DNA of 64,000 nt from positions 9,316,534-9,380,533 of the forward strand of contig NC_133782.1 of NCBI RefSeq assembly GCF_003597395.2, read 5' to 3'. The notes beneath the pieces were generated by a model, which saw nothing but the letters and a program-made list of their open reading frames with translations, made no database searches and had not been told where the DNA came from. Source of the stretch: Chelonoidis abingdonii (taxonomy: Eukaryota; Chordata; Testudines; Testudinidae). The position numbers and the translations under genes were made by a program. Below are positions 10,318-22,754 of the stretch, one piece after another; within the stretch, counting starts at the first letter, position 1; each line of letters begins with the position of its first letter.

Positions 10318-10565
10318 TTATATTACCCAAGGGCCTACAGACAAACTGCGATTGGGTCTCAGTGTTCTAGAGACTGAACAAATGGATAGCGAGAGGAGTA
10401 TCTGTTCTCCGTCTCAACAAGAGAGACAAAAGTAGAAGGGGCACGCGAGAGGAGGACTATGCCTAAGGTCACACAACAAGTCAGTGTCAGAAGCCATAAA
10501 TACAACCGAGGTCACGTCTCCTGAATCCCAGCCAATATCCTATCAGTCAGATCATGCCGCCTTAG
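10318..10565 (-). repeat. Ancient MIR/L2-like repeat, antisense
   Basis: The string AAGGTCACACAACAAGTCAG followed by CTCCTGAATCCCAGCC is the reverse of the MIR-type SINE body (TGTGTGACCTTGGGCAAGTCA and flanking parts). The upstream part contains GATTGGGTCTCAGTGTTCTAG, close to a common sauropsid repeat. Divergence is high, so boundaries are approximate. Confidence 0.55.
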
Positions 10566-10633
10566 CTATAACTCTTATGTAATGGGTTTGCCATCACTCA
10601 GTTGCGTAACTGAAATAGGAGGGTGTTATATAT

Positions 10634-11260
10634 TGTGATGCGGCAGGCCAGATGGCTCCAGTAAAGTTACTGAGAAACAGGCATGTTAGCCCCAGGCTAA
10701 ACAAATCCTAGGACCATGGTAACCCAATGGCAGTTGCTCCAGGTTAATCAAGCACCTGGAGCCAATTAGACCTTTCTAGAGGCAGTGGAGATAGCTACTT
10801 TAATTAGAACACTGCACAATAGGGCAGGGCTATATCAGGCACCTGGGTTTAAAAAGGAGCTCACCCCAGTCAGGCAGGGAGAGCCAGAGGAGAAAGAGTG
10901 CGAGGTGAGGAGCTGGGAGCAAGCAAGGAGCTGAGAGTGGATCAGCGTGTACTGCGGAGGATTTAGGAGACAAGCATTACAGACATTCAGGAGAAGTCTG
11001 TGGTGGAGGATAAAGAAGGTGTTTGGAGGGGCCATGGGGAAGTTAGCCCAGGGAGTTTGTAGCTGTCATGGCAGCTGTTACAGGAGGAACTATGACAGCT
11101 GCAATCACAGGCCTGGGTGAGACCGGAGTAGGAGGGCGGGCCCGGATTCCCCCCAAACCTCCCAACTCCTGATCAGACACAGGAGGAGTTGACCCAGACT
11201 GTGGGGAAGATCACTGAGGTGAGCAAATCTGCCAAGAAGTGCAGGACCCACCAAGGTGTA
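10634..11260 (+). mobile_element. LTR 2, plus orientation, 3' truncated
   Basis: Begins TGTGATGCGGCAGGCC and carries TTTAAAAAGGAGCTCA (about 10850), a TATA-like site, then a G+A-rich transcribed part and CAAACCTCCCAACTCC. I recognise these strings as an LTR common in turtles. The expected ...CA end is not reached; the match stops at ACCAAGGTG, where a TA repeat begins. The frames across it are not real genes. Confidence 0.75.
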
Positions 11261-11272
11261 TATATATATATA
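11258..11272. repeat. (TA)n microsatellite
   Basis: A short TA run at the truncated end of LTR 2; slippage here may have replaced the missing LTR terminus. Confidence 0.85.
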
Positions 11273-11330
11273 AATTCTTTTGAGACTTTCAAATGAGATA
11301 CCTTGTTTACTTCCATTAAATCCTCTAGAG

Positions 11331-11662
11331 CAGTGCTTTTCAAAGCCGGTGCGCCGCTTGTTCAGGGAAAGCCTCTGGTGGTCTGGGCCAGTTTGTTTCC
11401 CTGCCGTGTCTGCAGGTTCAGATGATTGTGGCTCCCAGTGGCTGCAGTTCGCTGCTCCAGGCCAACGGGGGCTGCAGGAAGAGTGGCCAGCACATCCCTC
11501 GGCCCACGCCGCTTCCCACAGCCCCCATTGGCCTGGAGCAGCAAACCGTGGCCAGTGGGAGACGCGATTGGCTGAACCTGCGGACACAGCAGGTAAACAA
11601 ACCGTCCTGGACCACCAAGGGCTTTCCCTGAACCAGCGGCGGCCCAACTTTGAGAAGCACTG
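11331..11662. mobile_element. Palindromic hAT foldback MITE
   Basis: The element is a long imperfect palindrome: the left arm (11331 to about 11490) matches the reverse complement of the right arm to 11662 almost throughout. Termini are CAGTGCTTTTCAAAG and CTTTGAGAAGCACTG. Flanking 8-bp duplications CTCTAGAG (11323-11330) and CTCTAGAA (11663-11670) fit the nTCTAGAn preference known for Charlie-type hAT elements. Transcripts would fold into a hairpin of about 150 bp. Overlapping frames on both strands simply mirror each other and are not genes. Confidence 0.92.
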
Positions 11663-12871
11663 CTCTAGAACATGGACACTGTCTATCGTACTGAAGAACT
11701 AGATCTGCTATTTCAAATTCAGGATTAAACAACAGAGTATATTGGGATGTTTAACGATATAGTTTTCTCATTACCATGTTCATTCTACTTCCGTTTGTTT
11801 TAATTTCTATGTGTGTTGAACTGCATATTTCTGTGATATGTTATTTTTTTAGGCCCTGAACCTGCAAACACTTACATGTCTGCTTAGCTTTATACACATG
11901 TAGTCTCATTGACCTTAGCATGACCACTCACATACTGAAACTTAACTGATCAGCTTCTAATTCATTTTTCTATTTTATTCTGAGATTTTCCTCCTGAATC
12001 ATTTCTATTATTTTTCAATATTCTATCATTGCAGAATTTTGACGTTCATGCATTTATTTCAAAACAAATATATTAATTTATGTTAAAAGGTAACCTTCTT
12101 CAGGAGTTTAATGAAATGAAATATTAATACACCAGCCTTCTCAAACAGAAATGTCTGCTTGTTGTCCTCATTTCAAACCAGCCAATTTAAAAAATCATGT
12201 CTAACCTACTACAAGAACAATTTTATGGTCACAGCTTGAAATTTGTTTTTGAATTACCTTGGTGCTAATATAGCCATTCATTTAGCAACAGTTGTTTTAC
12301 ATGGTTAATATATCACTAAGGCCTGATTTCTAAATCTCATTCCAACTTTATCATATTATTAAAAACAGAAATATTCCCTATCAGGAAACTGTAGCTGGAG
12401 TTAATCTCCCCATCACATATGTTTGTACAGAGCCTAGCACAAGGAGATAAAACTTAGCTGGAGCCTTTAGGTGCTACTGCAATACAAATGTTAAACAACA
12501 ATAATTAAAATGTAAATACGTGCACAGTAAAACCTTGATCCTGAAAACACGCACATCAGGAACTATTCATATGCATGAAGTTGAGTTCAATGGGATAACT
12601 CACATGCATAACATATTCTTGAGTAAGTGTTGAGATTCGAGTGTTCTTACCCAACCCCCTTGGCTGTGGGGAGGCTTCCGCGTGTATCTTTGCTTGTATT
12701 TAGGTAGGCGCTTGTATTTCAAGTATATAACAAAGGTGTTTAGATGTCAAGATAGGCACTTTTTCACATTTTACATAAATTGGAGGGAATAAACAAAAAT
12801 GACCACTGAGGACTAATTTAACATTACAGGAATCTGCTAAAAATGTCTCAGCATTTACGTGACAGAGAAGG
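11663..12871. other. AT-rich noncoding sequence with worn repeats
   Basis: Fragments at about 11852-11938 (CCTGAACCTGCAAACACTTA) and 12528-12635 (CTTGATCCTGAAAACACGCA, GTTCAATGGGATAACTCACA) look like two worn copies of an ancient sauropsid repeat. Nothing else is recognised. Confidence 0.5.
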
Positions 12872-13016
12872 CGTGTGGGTAATATCTTTTACTGGACCTA
12901 CTTTTGTTGGTGAAAGAGACAAGCTTTTGAGCTATAGAAAGCTTGGTCCAATAAAAGATATTACCTTACCCACCTTGTCTAATATCCTGGGACCAACATG
13001 GCTACAACAACACTGC
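12872..13016. mobile_element. Penelope-like repeat, inverted arms
   Basis: GGTAATATCTTTTACTGGAC on the left is answered by GTCCAATAAAAGATATTACC on the right, followed by CCAACATGGCTACAACAAC, the reverse of the left end of the 1851-2770 repeat. Between them is GAGACAAGCTTTTGAGCT, whose minus strand reads AGCUCAAAAGCUUGUCUC. Here the GAAA of a hammerhead core would have become AAAA, consistent with CpG decay. The CUGANGA half is missing, so no ribozyme could form. Confidence 0.65.
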
Positions 13017-15847
13017 AACCAGCATTTAATGTAATTTTAACCCCTATGACAATTTTCAGTACAAATAAATATATACACATTTTGCACCTTACTCCATTAC
13101 TATACTTCTGCTTGGTCTGGATTCTTAAAAACTCTTAGTAAAACTTACTGCGTCTGTGTCTAAACACTGGACCAAAAAAACAGAATGTCGCATGTGACTG
13201 GTTGGATGGTTTCCACACTGTCCAGCAAACATCGTGTTAAAACCCTGTCCTCTAAACATAGCCCAGCAAACACTGCTAAGAATCCAGTGGCATTCAGTAG
13301 CTAATGCTATGGCTTCAAACAACTGTATAGCAAAGCCTATGGTCACTGGTCAGTGGGAGTTTTTTGGGAGAATGTTGATAAACTTTAATACGCAACATGC
13401 AGAAGTAGTACAGAAAACACGCAGGTAGCTGGAGAACTGGCAGAACTCCCTAGTACATTCCCACATTGGGCTTTGGCTGCACAATGTTTCTTTCCTTCAA
13501 CCTTTGAACTACATGAATCCTTCCCCATCTACTTTTGGGGCTTTGACTTCAAGAAGATTTTTCCTTTTGCAGTCAGTTCTTAAATAAACCACACATCCTT
13601 CAACTTCTGAACTATGAGTCCCGAGTAAATTCTTTTTCTACCTGCCAGCTGACCCACACCAGCTGCAGTATTACTTTGCAGTAGCTAACAACATGTTATA
13701 ATACAACAATTACACAGTAACTTGCAATATTCTCCCAATAAATTAACTATTTGCTTCTGTTGTCATGACGTACTCACTGGACCAGACAGGTGCTACTTCA
13801 ATTACAAGTTCATAGAGCACTTAAGAAATTAATTGCCATTCTCCAGCTAATATGGGGCAGATTTTCAAAACTCTAGCTCTAAACAGTGCCCATATGCACG
13901 CGCAGAAAATGTCATGAACCAAACCAGCACCTCAGTGTGCACACATAGTGACAGAATCTATAAGAATGACCTGTATGCACAAAAGTGGCTCTTGTACATA
14001 CAAAAGTTACTCAAAGCATATTCCGCAGATCTTCATAATATTATTGTGCCACCTGTTTCTTGTGCGATTAGAGTAGCAGTGAAATAGTAAACAATGTTGA
14101 CACTTCAATTCCCATCATTATTCTTCAGAATTAAAACCCAAATGAAATGAAAAGAGAAACACTTTTCTGTAATTTGGCTGTAATTTATGAAATACACCAC
14201 TGGTGACATTTGGTTCACATTTTGAAGGTTAACTTTGCAATCAAAATAACTCGTAACTTTTTTAAAAAATTGTACATGAAAACTTAGATTTAAAATGACA
14301 AGTTATCAAAAAAGTCCAAGTCCACCCCAAGCTGCATTTGGCTTATCGGGCTCACGTGAATCAGGCAAGTCAGTTTCTATAGCCAACTGTACACAGGGAT
14401 GCAACATGGCCAGCGCCAACATCTGGCCTCCTTTGATTCTCCTAATCTGATGTACCAAGTACTCATTTGCCGCTGGTTTGACTGGAGGTAGCCTTGCTGT
14501 GTTAGATGAAATACGACTCAACTTCCAGAATTGCTGCTAAACACTTGAACCTTGCGGCCACCACCGATCACAGCACAAGCTTTAGTATGTGGAGAAAAAA
14601 GTACCAGCTCATTGAATCACTATGAATGGCCCAGTGTGACCAACATAGCAAATTATTTGCTAGAACTATTACTTTCGAGTATGTCCTGTTTATATCTGGA
14701 GCTATGTAGCTGGCCACCTAATGTCATATGGCATTGTTTCGGCTGCCTCACTGGATGACCCCCTAGCCCCAGAAAGAGGTATCAAAGTGACAAAACACTT
14801 CTGCTGCAAATACTCAGGCAAATGTATATTTGCAACACTTTCTTGTGCAGGAATGATCTTATAAGCAACTTGTTTGAACAAATGTTCTCGGAAGTGAACA
14901 AACGGAGGTTACAAATATGATCGTTGATGAATATTTTTTGTTAGGTGCAATATTTACACAACCCTGCTCTCAAAGCTGTTCTGAGAGTTGATTCATTCAT
15001 GTCTGTACAGCACTCCAAAGACGGAAAGCTGTATACAAGTGATAAGTATTATTATTACTGGTATTTACTGCATGTGACCTCTATGAAATCTGCATGATGA
15101 ATGCTTGTATTTTTGAACGGGAGAAAGCAAAAGTGTAGCTACAGGAGCAGAAAAAGACACACAGATATCTACGTGATATCTTCTTTTAATAGCACTCCAA
15201 ATGCATAATCAATCTTCATGGCCTGTGGCCGCAGGGAAGGCATAATAGCTTCAAGTTGTGTCATATAATTGCAAATCATGTGAATTCCCTTAAAAAACAA
15301 GATTAAGCCACTCTTCATTCCAAATCAATACTGACTATTCCTTAAGGTTTATATAAACTGTTTTTTAAAAAGTATACATTTCATGTGATAAAAATACATT
15401 TAATGTGGGACAAAATGCTTTCTGCCATACTAAAAATGCCATAACTCATTTATCAGTCTTCATTCATGAAAAACACCATTATATCTACTAATTATGTGCA
15501 ATTTTTTTAAATCAAGGTTTTATTTTAGTCAGTTGTTGCCTCTGTTTTACTCTGTGCCACAATGACCCAGTAACAATGTAATCCCGAAGAAGAAAATCAG
15601 TGCCCAACTCAAGGTGGACACTGGGCCTGATACAAAGCTCACAGTATTCAATGGAAAGGCTCCCTTGGCTTTCAAAGGGACCAGACACTCTGTGAAGAAG
15701 CATGAGTGAAAAGTGAAGGTTCTCACAATGACCATCTGGAGCCCCATCAGCAGTGTGCTGGATTTATATTTAATATTTAAAAAATTCATCCAGGAATGAT
15801 TTTTGCTGTCATGAATCAAACAGGAAGTTTAAAAATTAGTCACCTGA
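13017..15847. other. Mostly unique noncoding sequence
   Basis: No gene called. A fragment at about 14985-15060, ending in a run of TATTATTATTA, resembles the tail of an ancient SINE or LINE. A minus-strand frame at 14306-14521 has protein-like composition but is not recognised. The remainder appears unique and AT-rich. Confidence 0.5.
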
Positions 15848-15961
15848 TGTACCCCTAATTGTTCTAAGCAGTGGGTGCGGTGATCTAGCCATTGCTTCCA
15901 TTAAAATCCATGGAAATTTTATTTAAAATCCCTAGCACTGCTTAGCAAGTTTGGGGGTACA
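15848..15961. mobile_element. Short foldback MITE
   Basis: TGTACCCCTAATTG...CTAAGCAGTG at the left is the inverted form of CACTGCTTAGCAAG...GGGGGTACA at the right, giving 26-bp termini with a few mismatches around a core of about 60 bp. There is no coding capacity and no certain target duplication. The superfamily is unknown. Confidence 0.65.
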
Positions 15962-18900
15962 TAAAACCTGTGCGCCATTTAAACTCTCTGCAGTTCTCTC
16001 TCAACTTTTGAAGGTTACAAAAAGAAGAAAAAAATCCACAACACAGCCATATTTGTGCTCTCAACAGGCTGGAGAAAAGTTACACTAGAGTCTAGCACAG
16101 CAAGCAAAAAGTCTGTTTCATAAAGAGAGAAAATATAGAAATTATTAATTCACCAGTTTCCTCCATGGCATGCTAATTAGCTAGAATTGTGCAGTTTGCT
16201 GAATTTAATCTAGTATTCTGCACTTGTAGCTTTATATGTGACCAATCACAGAGTCTGTTTGATCATCAGTTATTAGAATGTTCTTCTGCAAAAGGAAATA
16301 TGGTTTCCATTGCTATAAACCTTTCAACTGTTTTATATCATTTTTTCTCTCAGCATTTAATGTACCATAAGTTTACATTTGACTTTTGATGGTTAATTTT
16401 AGGACACAAAGAAATGTGTATGGGCTTCTTACCCAATCAGGACACTTACTGTTTCCAACATAACTGAATATATGGTGGGGGGCTGTTTCATTGTAAAGGA
16501 AGACCACTAGGTGCATTAAACCTCATTTTCCGATCAGGTAATATATTGTAAACATACTTTAAGAGGCAGTGTTAAGATGACAGTCCAATATTCAAACAGA
16601 CACAAAGACACACCCCTTAAGATAATGTTTGCAATCAGATGCAAACAAAAATAAAAATAAACAAATGAAATAATCACTGTTTGGAGTCCAAAACAAATTG
16701 GTACAAGTACTGTCAAGAATTAGTTTCGAGATTTCTTTTTAAACGGGATATCATCTACTTAGTCTGGAACAAAGAAGACAAAAACATTTGCCATCTGTTG
16801 AGAACATGGACTTGGTTTTCTTTATTACAAGAACTAATCTTAAAGCTAGGACTTAATATCTGTAGTACAGTCACTTCCTGCAACTCAAAGCACAATGATT
16901 TAGAGCTCCATTCATCTGAAACAATTCTCAGCCTTCCATGCAACATAAATCCATGGACCCTGGCTTTTCACCAGAACAACCTATTCATAAGGAATTTGGC
17001 CAGGCCATAGAGCCTTTTCATGCTTTGTTACATGGGTTGGACAGTAGAGAGGTAATCAGGAGGTGAACTTTCAATGTCAACAAGTCTCTCCAGTTCACCC
17101 ATGATTGAGGAAAGTCAGAAATTGGCTGGAGGCGGCTAGGTTTTGGGTGGGTTATTTTTGTTTGTTTGTTTATTCTTAACCTAGAATATTAATCCACCTC
17201 TGGCATGGATTAACTGCAATGGCAGCCTCTGTCACCAGTCAGAGGAGGATGTGGGGACCTGCCAATATGCTCAGCTATGTAAGCTGCAGAACTTCTTTTT
17301 GTTTTTTTAAAATGATGGCAAAGCATACTTGACCAGCATTTTCTTCCTTCCTTTTTACATTTTTATCAGAGACACAGTTAAGGGTTTACGTGAATGATCT
17401 TCTTTATGGTCCTTGCTGCTCATACTTAGAGATCCTGCTCATGCTCTAATTATGAGTGAGAATGTCATACAAAACTGTGATATTTCATACCTTTATGACC
17501 ATAAAAGGGGACACTAGTTGGAAGAAGTAAAGTGGGGAGCATATGGTCACATCCAGCATTTGGTGGAGCCAGTGCCAAAGACACAATTAGGACCCAAAGT
17601 CCTCCATGATCAACATCCACAGGGCCAGGGAGCCTGATGGTCTTCTGATGTAACCACCGATTTTACCTCTGAGGTAACAAAGTGGTAAATCAGATACAGG
17701 AGCTTTAGATAGGTATGGCCTATTGGTAGAAAAAGAAAGAGAACCATCTCACCATCAGATATAAATATTTATGCATTGGAAATTATCAGGGCCAATGTTT
17801 TTTGTGCATCCAGCCTATACCTTTTCAGTGTCACATGACAATTTTTTCCATGGTTTTTTTTTTTTTTTTTTTTTTGCTTTCAATAAAATTTGTAAATAGA
17901 ATAATTACAGAAAGCTGGATTTTATATTTTCAGGTATGGAAGGATAGAATCATTTACCCTGTGGTATGCAATCATACAGTACCATAAAAGGGCCAGAAAG
18001 ATCATGGGTTCTCACAGATAAAAAATATTTTGAAGAACAGTATCACCATGGCTTCCGAATGGGGATGGATTCTCCCATGTCTCCTTGTAGTTTATTTTTA
18101 TTTTTCTCCTCCTCCTCTTAAAAAAATTGTGACTTCTAATTTAAAATATGCTCTTGCAATGATACCGAAACTATATTTGACATTTTACTGACTGCTTTCA
18201 AATAATTTTCCTTAAGAATTTCTAGTAAAGAATTTTGCAATCATAGAACATTTAAAATGTCCTTTCTTTTCTGAACAGACATAAGACGGATTAAATCATT
18301 TCTAATCAACATTTTCTCCAGCAACAAGGAACAAAAATGTAAAACACTTTACCATGTCATAAAATGGGAGGACAACATATAAAGTGATCCCATTTGTAGC
18401 CTCACACAGTACGTTTGGTTCCCTTAGTCCACTCTAACCGTATGTACCCTTTTTCACAATTACCCCAAATTGCTTCTGATATGATGTACTTGCATTTGAA
18501 ACTTTTGCAGGTCTAAGTCTAACCAGCCATTTTACTGATCCAGTCTGATGCCATCTCTTCCCTTAGAAAATTGGATCCATTTGTAAATTTGAACAAGATT
18601 AATCTCTTCTGTTTTCTGAAATACCTCAGCCCTATAACCATTCTCATTCATTATTACAAATAAGCCATACTGATCAACTTGTTAAATGATAATGTCTCAT
18701 ATAGTTATTATTTATCTGGCATCACATGACTCAGTAACATTTGGTCTTTAAAAAGTTTCCCAAGTTGAGGTATTTAGTTGGCAGATTATGTACTTCCCAC
18801 TTCCAAGGGTCTTAAAATACGGATCATTTTAAAAAGAATGCACTCTATTCGCTGATCCTCCATTACTCACCTTTAAACTTTAAATAAAAATGTGAAGAGG

Positions 18901-21220
18901 GAATGGGGAGGTGACAGAGGGATTGCATATTGCAGTAAGTAAATTGCTGGGTCCTGAAAAGCAAGATATGGGGAAAGAACAATTGGAACGATAACAACAT
19001 CTCATGACGGGGAGGGAGAGATAAAGTCCTCTTATCCTATTTGCCGCCTTCCATATTTTATATTGATCTAAATTTTATATTTAATCCAGTAAAGAACAAA
19101 CGAGTGTTCCTGATGCTTTGAATAATCATTTCCCTCTCCTATTCTGCTGGATCAGATCTGCTACTTAAAACACAAATTATGGGCTCTATCTTAGCTGGTG
19201 TAAATCCGTATAGACCATTGGTGCCACCAACTGAAGACCCAGCCCATCAGGGGAAACTACTTCTAGCTTGTTTAGTGTTTTCCTGCTGTCTCGTTTTCCC
19301 TTTTCCCATCATTCCTTTTGGATATACAGGCAGCGGGTAATCTGGTTTTATCGACATTGACACTGCATGGTTCATGGAATCGAAAATGGGACACGAGGCC
19401 CTTTTCAACTTTAGGTCAGTAGTTCAGATGCTAGCTAGGACAGTCACGACCACAAGAGGTTACTTTCTGATAGTGAACTCGGTACGTTAAGAAATTCATC
19501 ACCATAACTGGCTCTAATTGACACTCCTATTGGTGCACTCATCACAGCTAAATGGACCACAGATGGGATAAAATAAGCTTTTATTTTTAAAAAGGATCAG
19601 GATAGATTTCATTTGAGCTCTGATCCCAAGCTAATAGTTGCTATAATCTCAATGAAAATACATCCTTAAGCATTGTGGACTATTGTGCCAGTTTCATGCC
19701 AAAGGTGCAAATGAGTTGGGGTGAGACATTAAAATAAGCTGCAAGATGGCATTAATTCATTTGGAATTCACTGCGGTAATACTAATTATGGTGTGCTAAT
19801 GGGGTATTACTGAGAACATAATATACACTTCTGCAGGAAATCCACTGTAATGCACCAATTAACGTACTACTATTGTGAAATGTGCTTTATCATTAGCAGT
19901 AGTATTTGAAACCCTCATTTAAAACTTCAGATTAGTGGTGTGTTTTCTGGGGGGGAAAAATGAGGGTTTTTTGTTTTTTTTTAAGAGTTGAAGTCAAACA
20001 TTTCGGCATAAGATACAGAACAGAGATACTGGTCTACAAACCTGTGGGGATTGGAACCTGTGTTTTTTCTCAATATTTCAATGACCATAAATATTATTCT
20101 GCACTTTATACCTACTCACAAGGATCTTACAACAACAACAAAAACCCTACTTTAAATAAAATACTTCGCCTACTCTCCCATTATTACTGCCCATTTTAGA
20201 GCCACAATCCCTCTCAATATGGAAAGTTACAGATGGCTTCTTTTAGTACTTGTCGATACACATTAAGCAACCAGCAGGCTCTCTCCCAATCCCTATGCAG
20301 TGTATGGTGACAGAGGCTATGAAGAATGCATTTTCTTAGTCAGAGCACAAAATGTTACCTCGAGGCCACAAAGTTAATTTTAACACAACTACCACTCCAC
20401 AAAGTAAATCTCTTATCTTGCCTTTGCCCATCTGATTGCAAGATAAATTCTTAGAAACAGCAAAGAAAGGAAAACTAGCATTCTGATGAATGGTGAATTG
20501 CACGAGTCCAGAAACCATTAGTCAAAATTACTGTGTATAGTTAAGGAATCGAGTTACATTTTTACCTAACACAACTAACTCTTTTTTTCTGCCTCTAATA
20601 GTTACAATAATGAGAGAGTGTATTCCTGTCTCTGAAATTCCTTTACTAGGTTTAAAGGTTAAATTGTGGAAAACAAAGAAACGAAGAGATTACTTTATTT
20701 CATTATTTCTTTAGACCCACCGCTAGATTTGCTAGCATAAAATTTCAACATTTGATCTCAGATTGCAAGAGTGAAGAGTTCTGCTCAACTCTGCTCTCTC
20801 TTTCATGTAGTTTATGAAAAGGGTAATGCTGATCATCTACATCTCCCTTGCCAAAAAGTTCTGTGTAGCTCCAGCTGACATTTTTGCCTTTTCAGGCAAA
20901 TGGACCATTTTCCTACCCTTACCTCACAGGAATAAATGCCAGTATGCCCGAAGTCTGGAACCTCACTGCTTGACACTAGGAACAATGTACTGAAATGACA
21001 AGTAGTGCCAAGCAAATAGATCTTCAGGAGCAGAGAGGACGGTCTCATTTATTTCTGTTTTTGGCAACATTATCAGTTCCCTACACACTAACTTCATATC
21101 CGCAGCACTCCTAGGAATGTACTCTTTTCTAAAACACTACCTTAAAAATAGCAGATATCTAAGGCTCAAGGAACAGTCTTCTCTTCTCTCAAAACAGAAA
21201 TGCCTCTTCTCTGAGTGGCT
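15962..21220. other. Long unique AT-rich stretch, no gene seen
   Basis: This is one of the longest stretches without a recognised repeat. It contains a T22 run at 17854-17875 and scattered open frames of no recognisable type. I found no RNA gene, convincing exon or clear repeat. Conserved noncoding elements could lie here but cannot be detected from one genome. Confidence 0.5.
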
Positions 21221-21501
21221 TAGTATTGCCAACAACGAGAGTTAAAAACCTGTGAGTCAGGCTCTAAAACTCATAAGACCGGCTTAAAAATAATGAATAA
21301 AAAATAATAAATATGTGCCTCTTTTTATTTGCCTTCTAGCCACATTTTCAAGCTTTCACCACAATCACGAGGGCAAGTCTCATCTTTCTTAAGGAAAGCT
21401 GAGATTATCACATAATCAAAGGACTGGAGGAGCTGGAGCTTTGAGGTCAAACATCATATACTGTGAGACTCTCAATAAATTCATGAGAGTTGGCAACACT
21501 G
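21221..21501. mobile_element. hAT-like MITE family C, copy 1
   Basis: Ends TAGTATTGCCAAC and GAGTTGGCAACACTG are inverted. GAGACTCTCAATAAATTCATG near the right end resembles the matching part of 37319-37607. No clear 8-bp duplication is visible, so the exact ends and the hAT assignment are tentative. Confidence 0.65.
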
Positions 21502-21537
21502 CAAGCTGACACTACAGTCTATGAAAAGAGAAGTAAA

Positions 21538-21830
21538 TGATCCAGTAGTTAGGTTGCTGTCCTGGGACTTGGAAGACCTGGGTTCAATTCCCTGCTCTGC
21601 TTCATACTTCCTGTGTGGCCTTGATCTAGTCACTTAGCCCAGATTTTCCACTCAACGTTGCAGTGCCTAACTGACTGAAGAACCTAAGCTGCTTTTGAAA
21701 ATCCTAGGCCAGTTAGGTATTGCAACACTGAGTGAAGCAATACTTAAATACAACTAAAAATCTGGGGCTTACTCTTTCTGTATCTCAGTTTTCCATGTGT
21801 AAAATGGGGATAACAGACTTCTCCTACACC
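21538..21830 (+). mobile_element. MIR-type SINE, split by a small MITE
   Basis: The left part carries a tRNA-like head with a B box GGTTCAATTCC at 21581-21591 and the core CTTCCTGTGTGGCCTTGATC. After the insertion at 21637-21768 it resumes with CTCTTTCTGTATCTCAG and GTGTAAAATGGGGATAA. This is the standard MIR order of tRNA head, CORE domain and L2-like tail. MIR is an ancient amniote SINE and is inactive here. Confidence 0.85.
21637..21768. mobile_element. 132-bp Harbinger-like MITE with TTA duplication
   Basis: Ends GCCCAGATTTTC and AAAATCTGGGGC are inverted. TTA flanks both sides (21634-21636 and 21769-21771), the 3-bp target typical of PIF/Harbinger elements. Removing the element and one TTA restores an uninterrupted MIR, so both boundaries are supported by an inferred empty site. 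The interior is itself partly palindromic. Confidence 0.8.
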
Positions 21831-22320
21831 TCCTGCACACTAAATATTGGGAGATGTTCAGATACTATAGTAATTGGTTCTATATGAGCACCTAACACGG
21901 ATGGAAACTCGAGGCTCTGGGATGAGAGTACAAGCTGTAACTGTTTTTGTCTCTACTTCAGAAAAAACAGACTGGGATTGCAAATTAGGTTGCTTCTTCC
22001 AGAGACACCGTGGAAGCCAAACTCAACATACATTTTTTTACTACCAGATTTTCTCAGCATCCTGCTAACAGAAAAGTTGCCACATAGCCTTTGGAGAATT
22101 TTCCTCTTTTGCTCAATATTTTAGATAGGCAAATTTATCATATTCAAGGCTGTGCCTGGAAGCAGGATGAAATCATTTTACCAGCTCAGCTGTGATGTAT
22201 TTAATAACTTACTCACAGTTGTAGGAGGGCGTAAAAAGTTAGCTTATATGGGGTGGGAAGGGGTGGGGGGATTTACCATTATTTCCTAGAGTTATACCAG
22301 ACTTTCCATAAATACTGATT
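21831..22320. other. Noncoding sequence
   Basis: No gene or clear repeat is recognised. Confidence 0.45.
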
Positions 22321-22726
22321 CGGAGGTGCCGGCTTCCTCTGGGCCTGGGGAGTGCTCAAACCCCCTGCTCTGCCCCCACCCACCACCTTTCCCCAAGCCC
22401 CCATCCCAATCCTGCCTCTTCCTGCCCCCATTCCATCCCTTCTCTCAAGTCCCCACTCGACCCTGCCTTTTCCTACCCAGTTCCGCCCCCTACTCTTGAG
22501 TGCGCCCTGTCCCTGCCCCTCCTCCTTCCTCCCAGAGGCTCCTGCATACCACAAAACAGCTGACTGCGGTGGGCAGCAGGTTCTGGCAGGGAGGGAGAGG
22601 ATTTGATCGACGGGCTGGAGACGCTGGGGAAGAGGGGGCGTCTGGCTACCAGTGGGTGCTAAGCACCCACTAATTCTTTTCAAGGGATGTTCCAACCGTG
22701 GAGCACCCACCGAGTCGGGACCTATG
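22321..22726 (-). mobile_element. hAT family D, copy 1, minus orientation
   Basis: The right end GAGCACCCACCGAGTC...CCTATG is the reverse of the left end of 50575-50983, and GTGGGTGCTAAGCACCCACT is an internal palindrome shared by both copies. Flanking octamers TACTGATT and CTCTGATC agree at only five positions, consistent with age. The C-rich interior explains the long frames on both strands, which are not genes. Confidence 0.8.
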
Positions 22727-22754
22727 CTCTGATCAACTGAGTGAGGTCTGTATA

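Noticed and set aside
11105..11647. A 180-codon minus-strand open frame, with frames of 140 and 104 codons overlapping it
   Set aside because: It runs from a truncated LTR into a palindromic hAT element, and mirrored frames on the two strands follow from the palindrome. No protein domain is visible.
17854..17875. A poly(A) tail of a processed pseudogene on the minus strand
   Set aside because: There is no AATAAA-type signal before the tract on the minus strand and no coding remnant next to it.
22279..22710. A 143-codon minus-strand frame
   Set aside because: It lies within hAT family D; the same GC-rich repeat at 50653-51042 gives a comparable chance frame.
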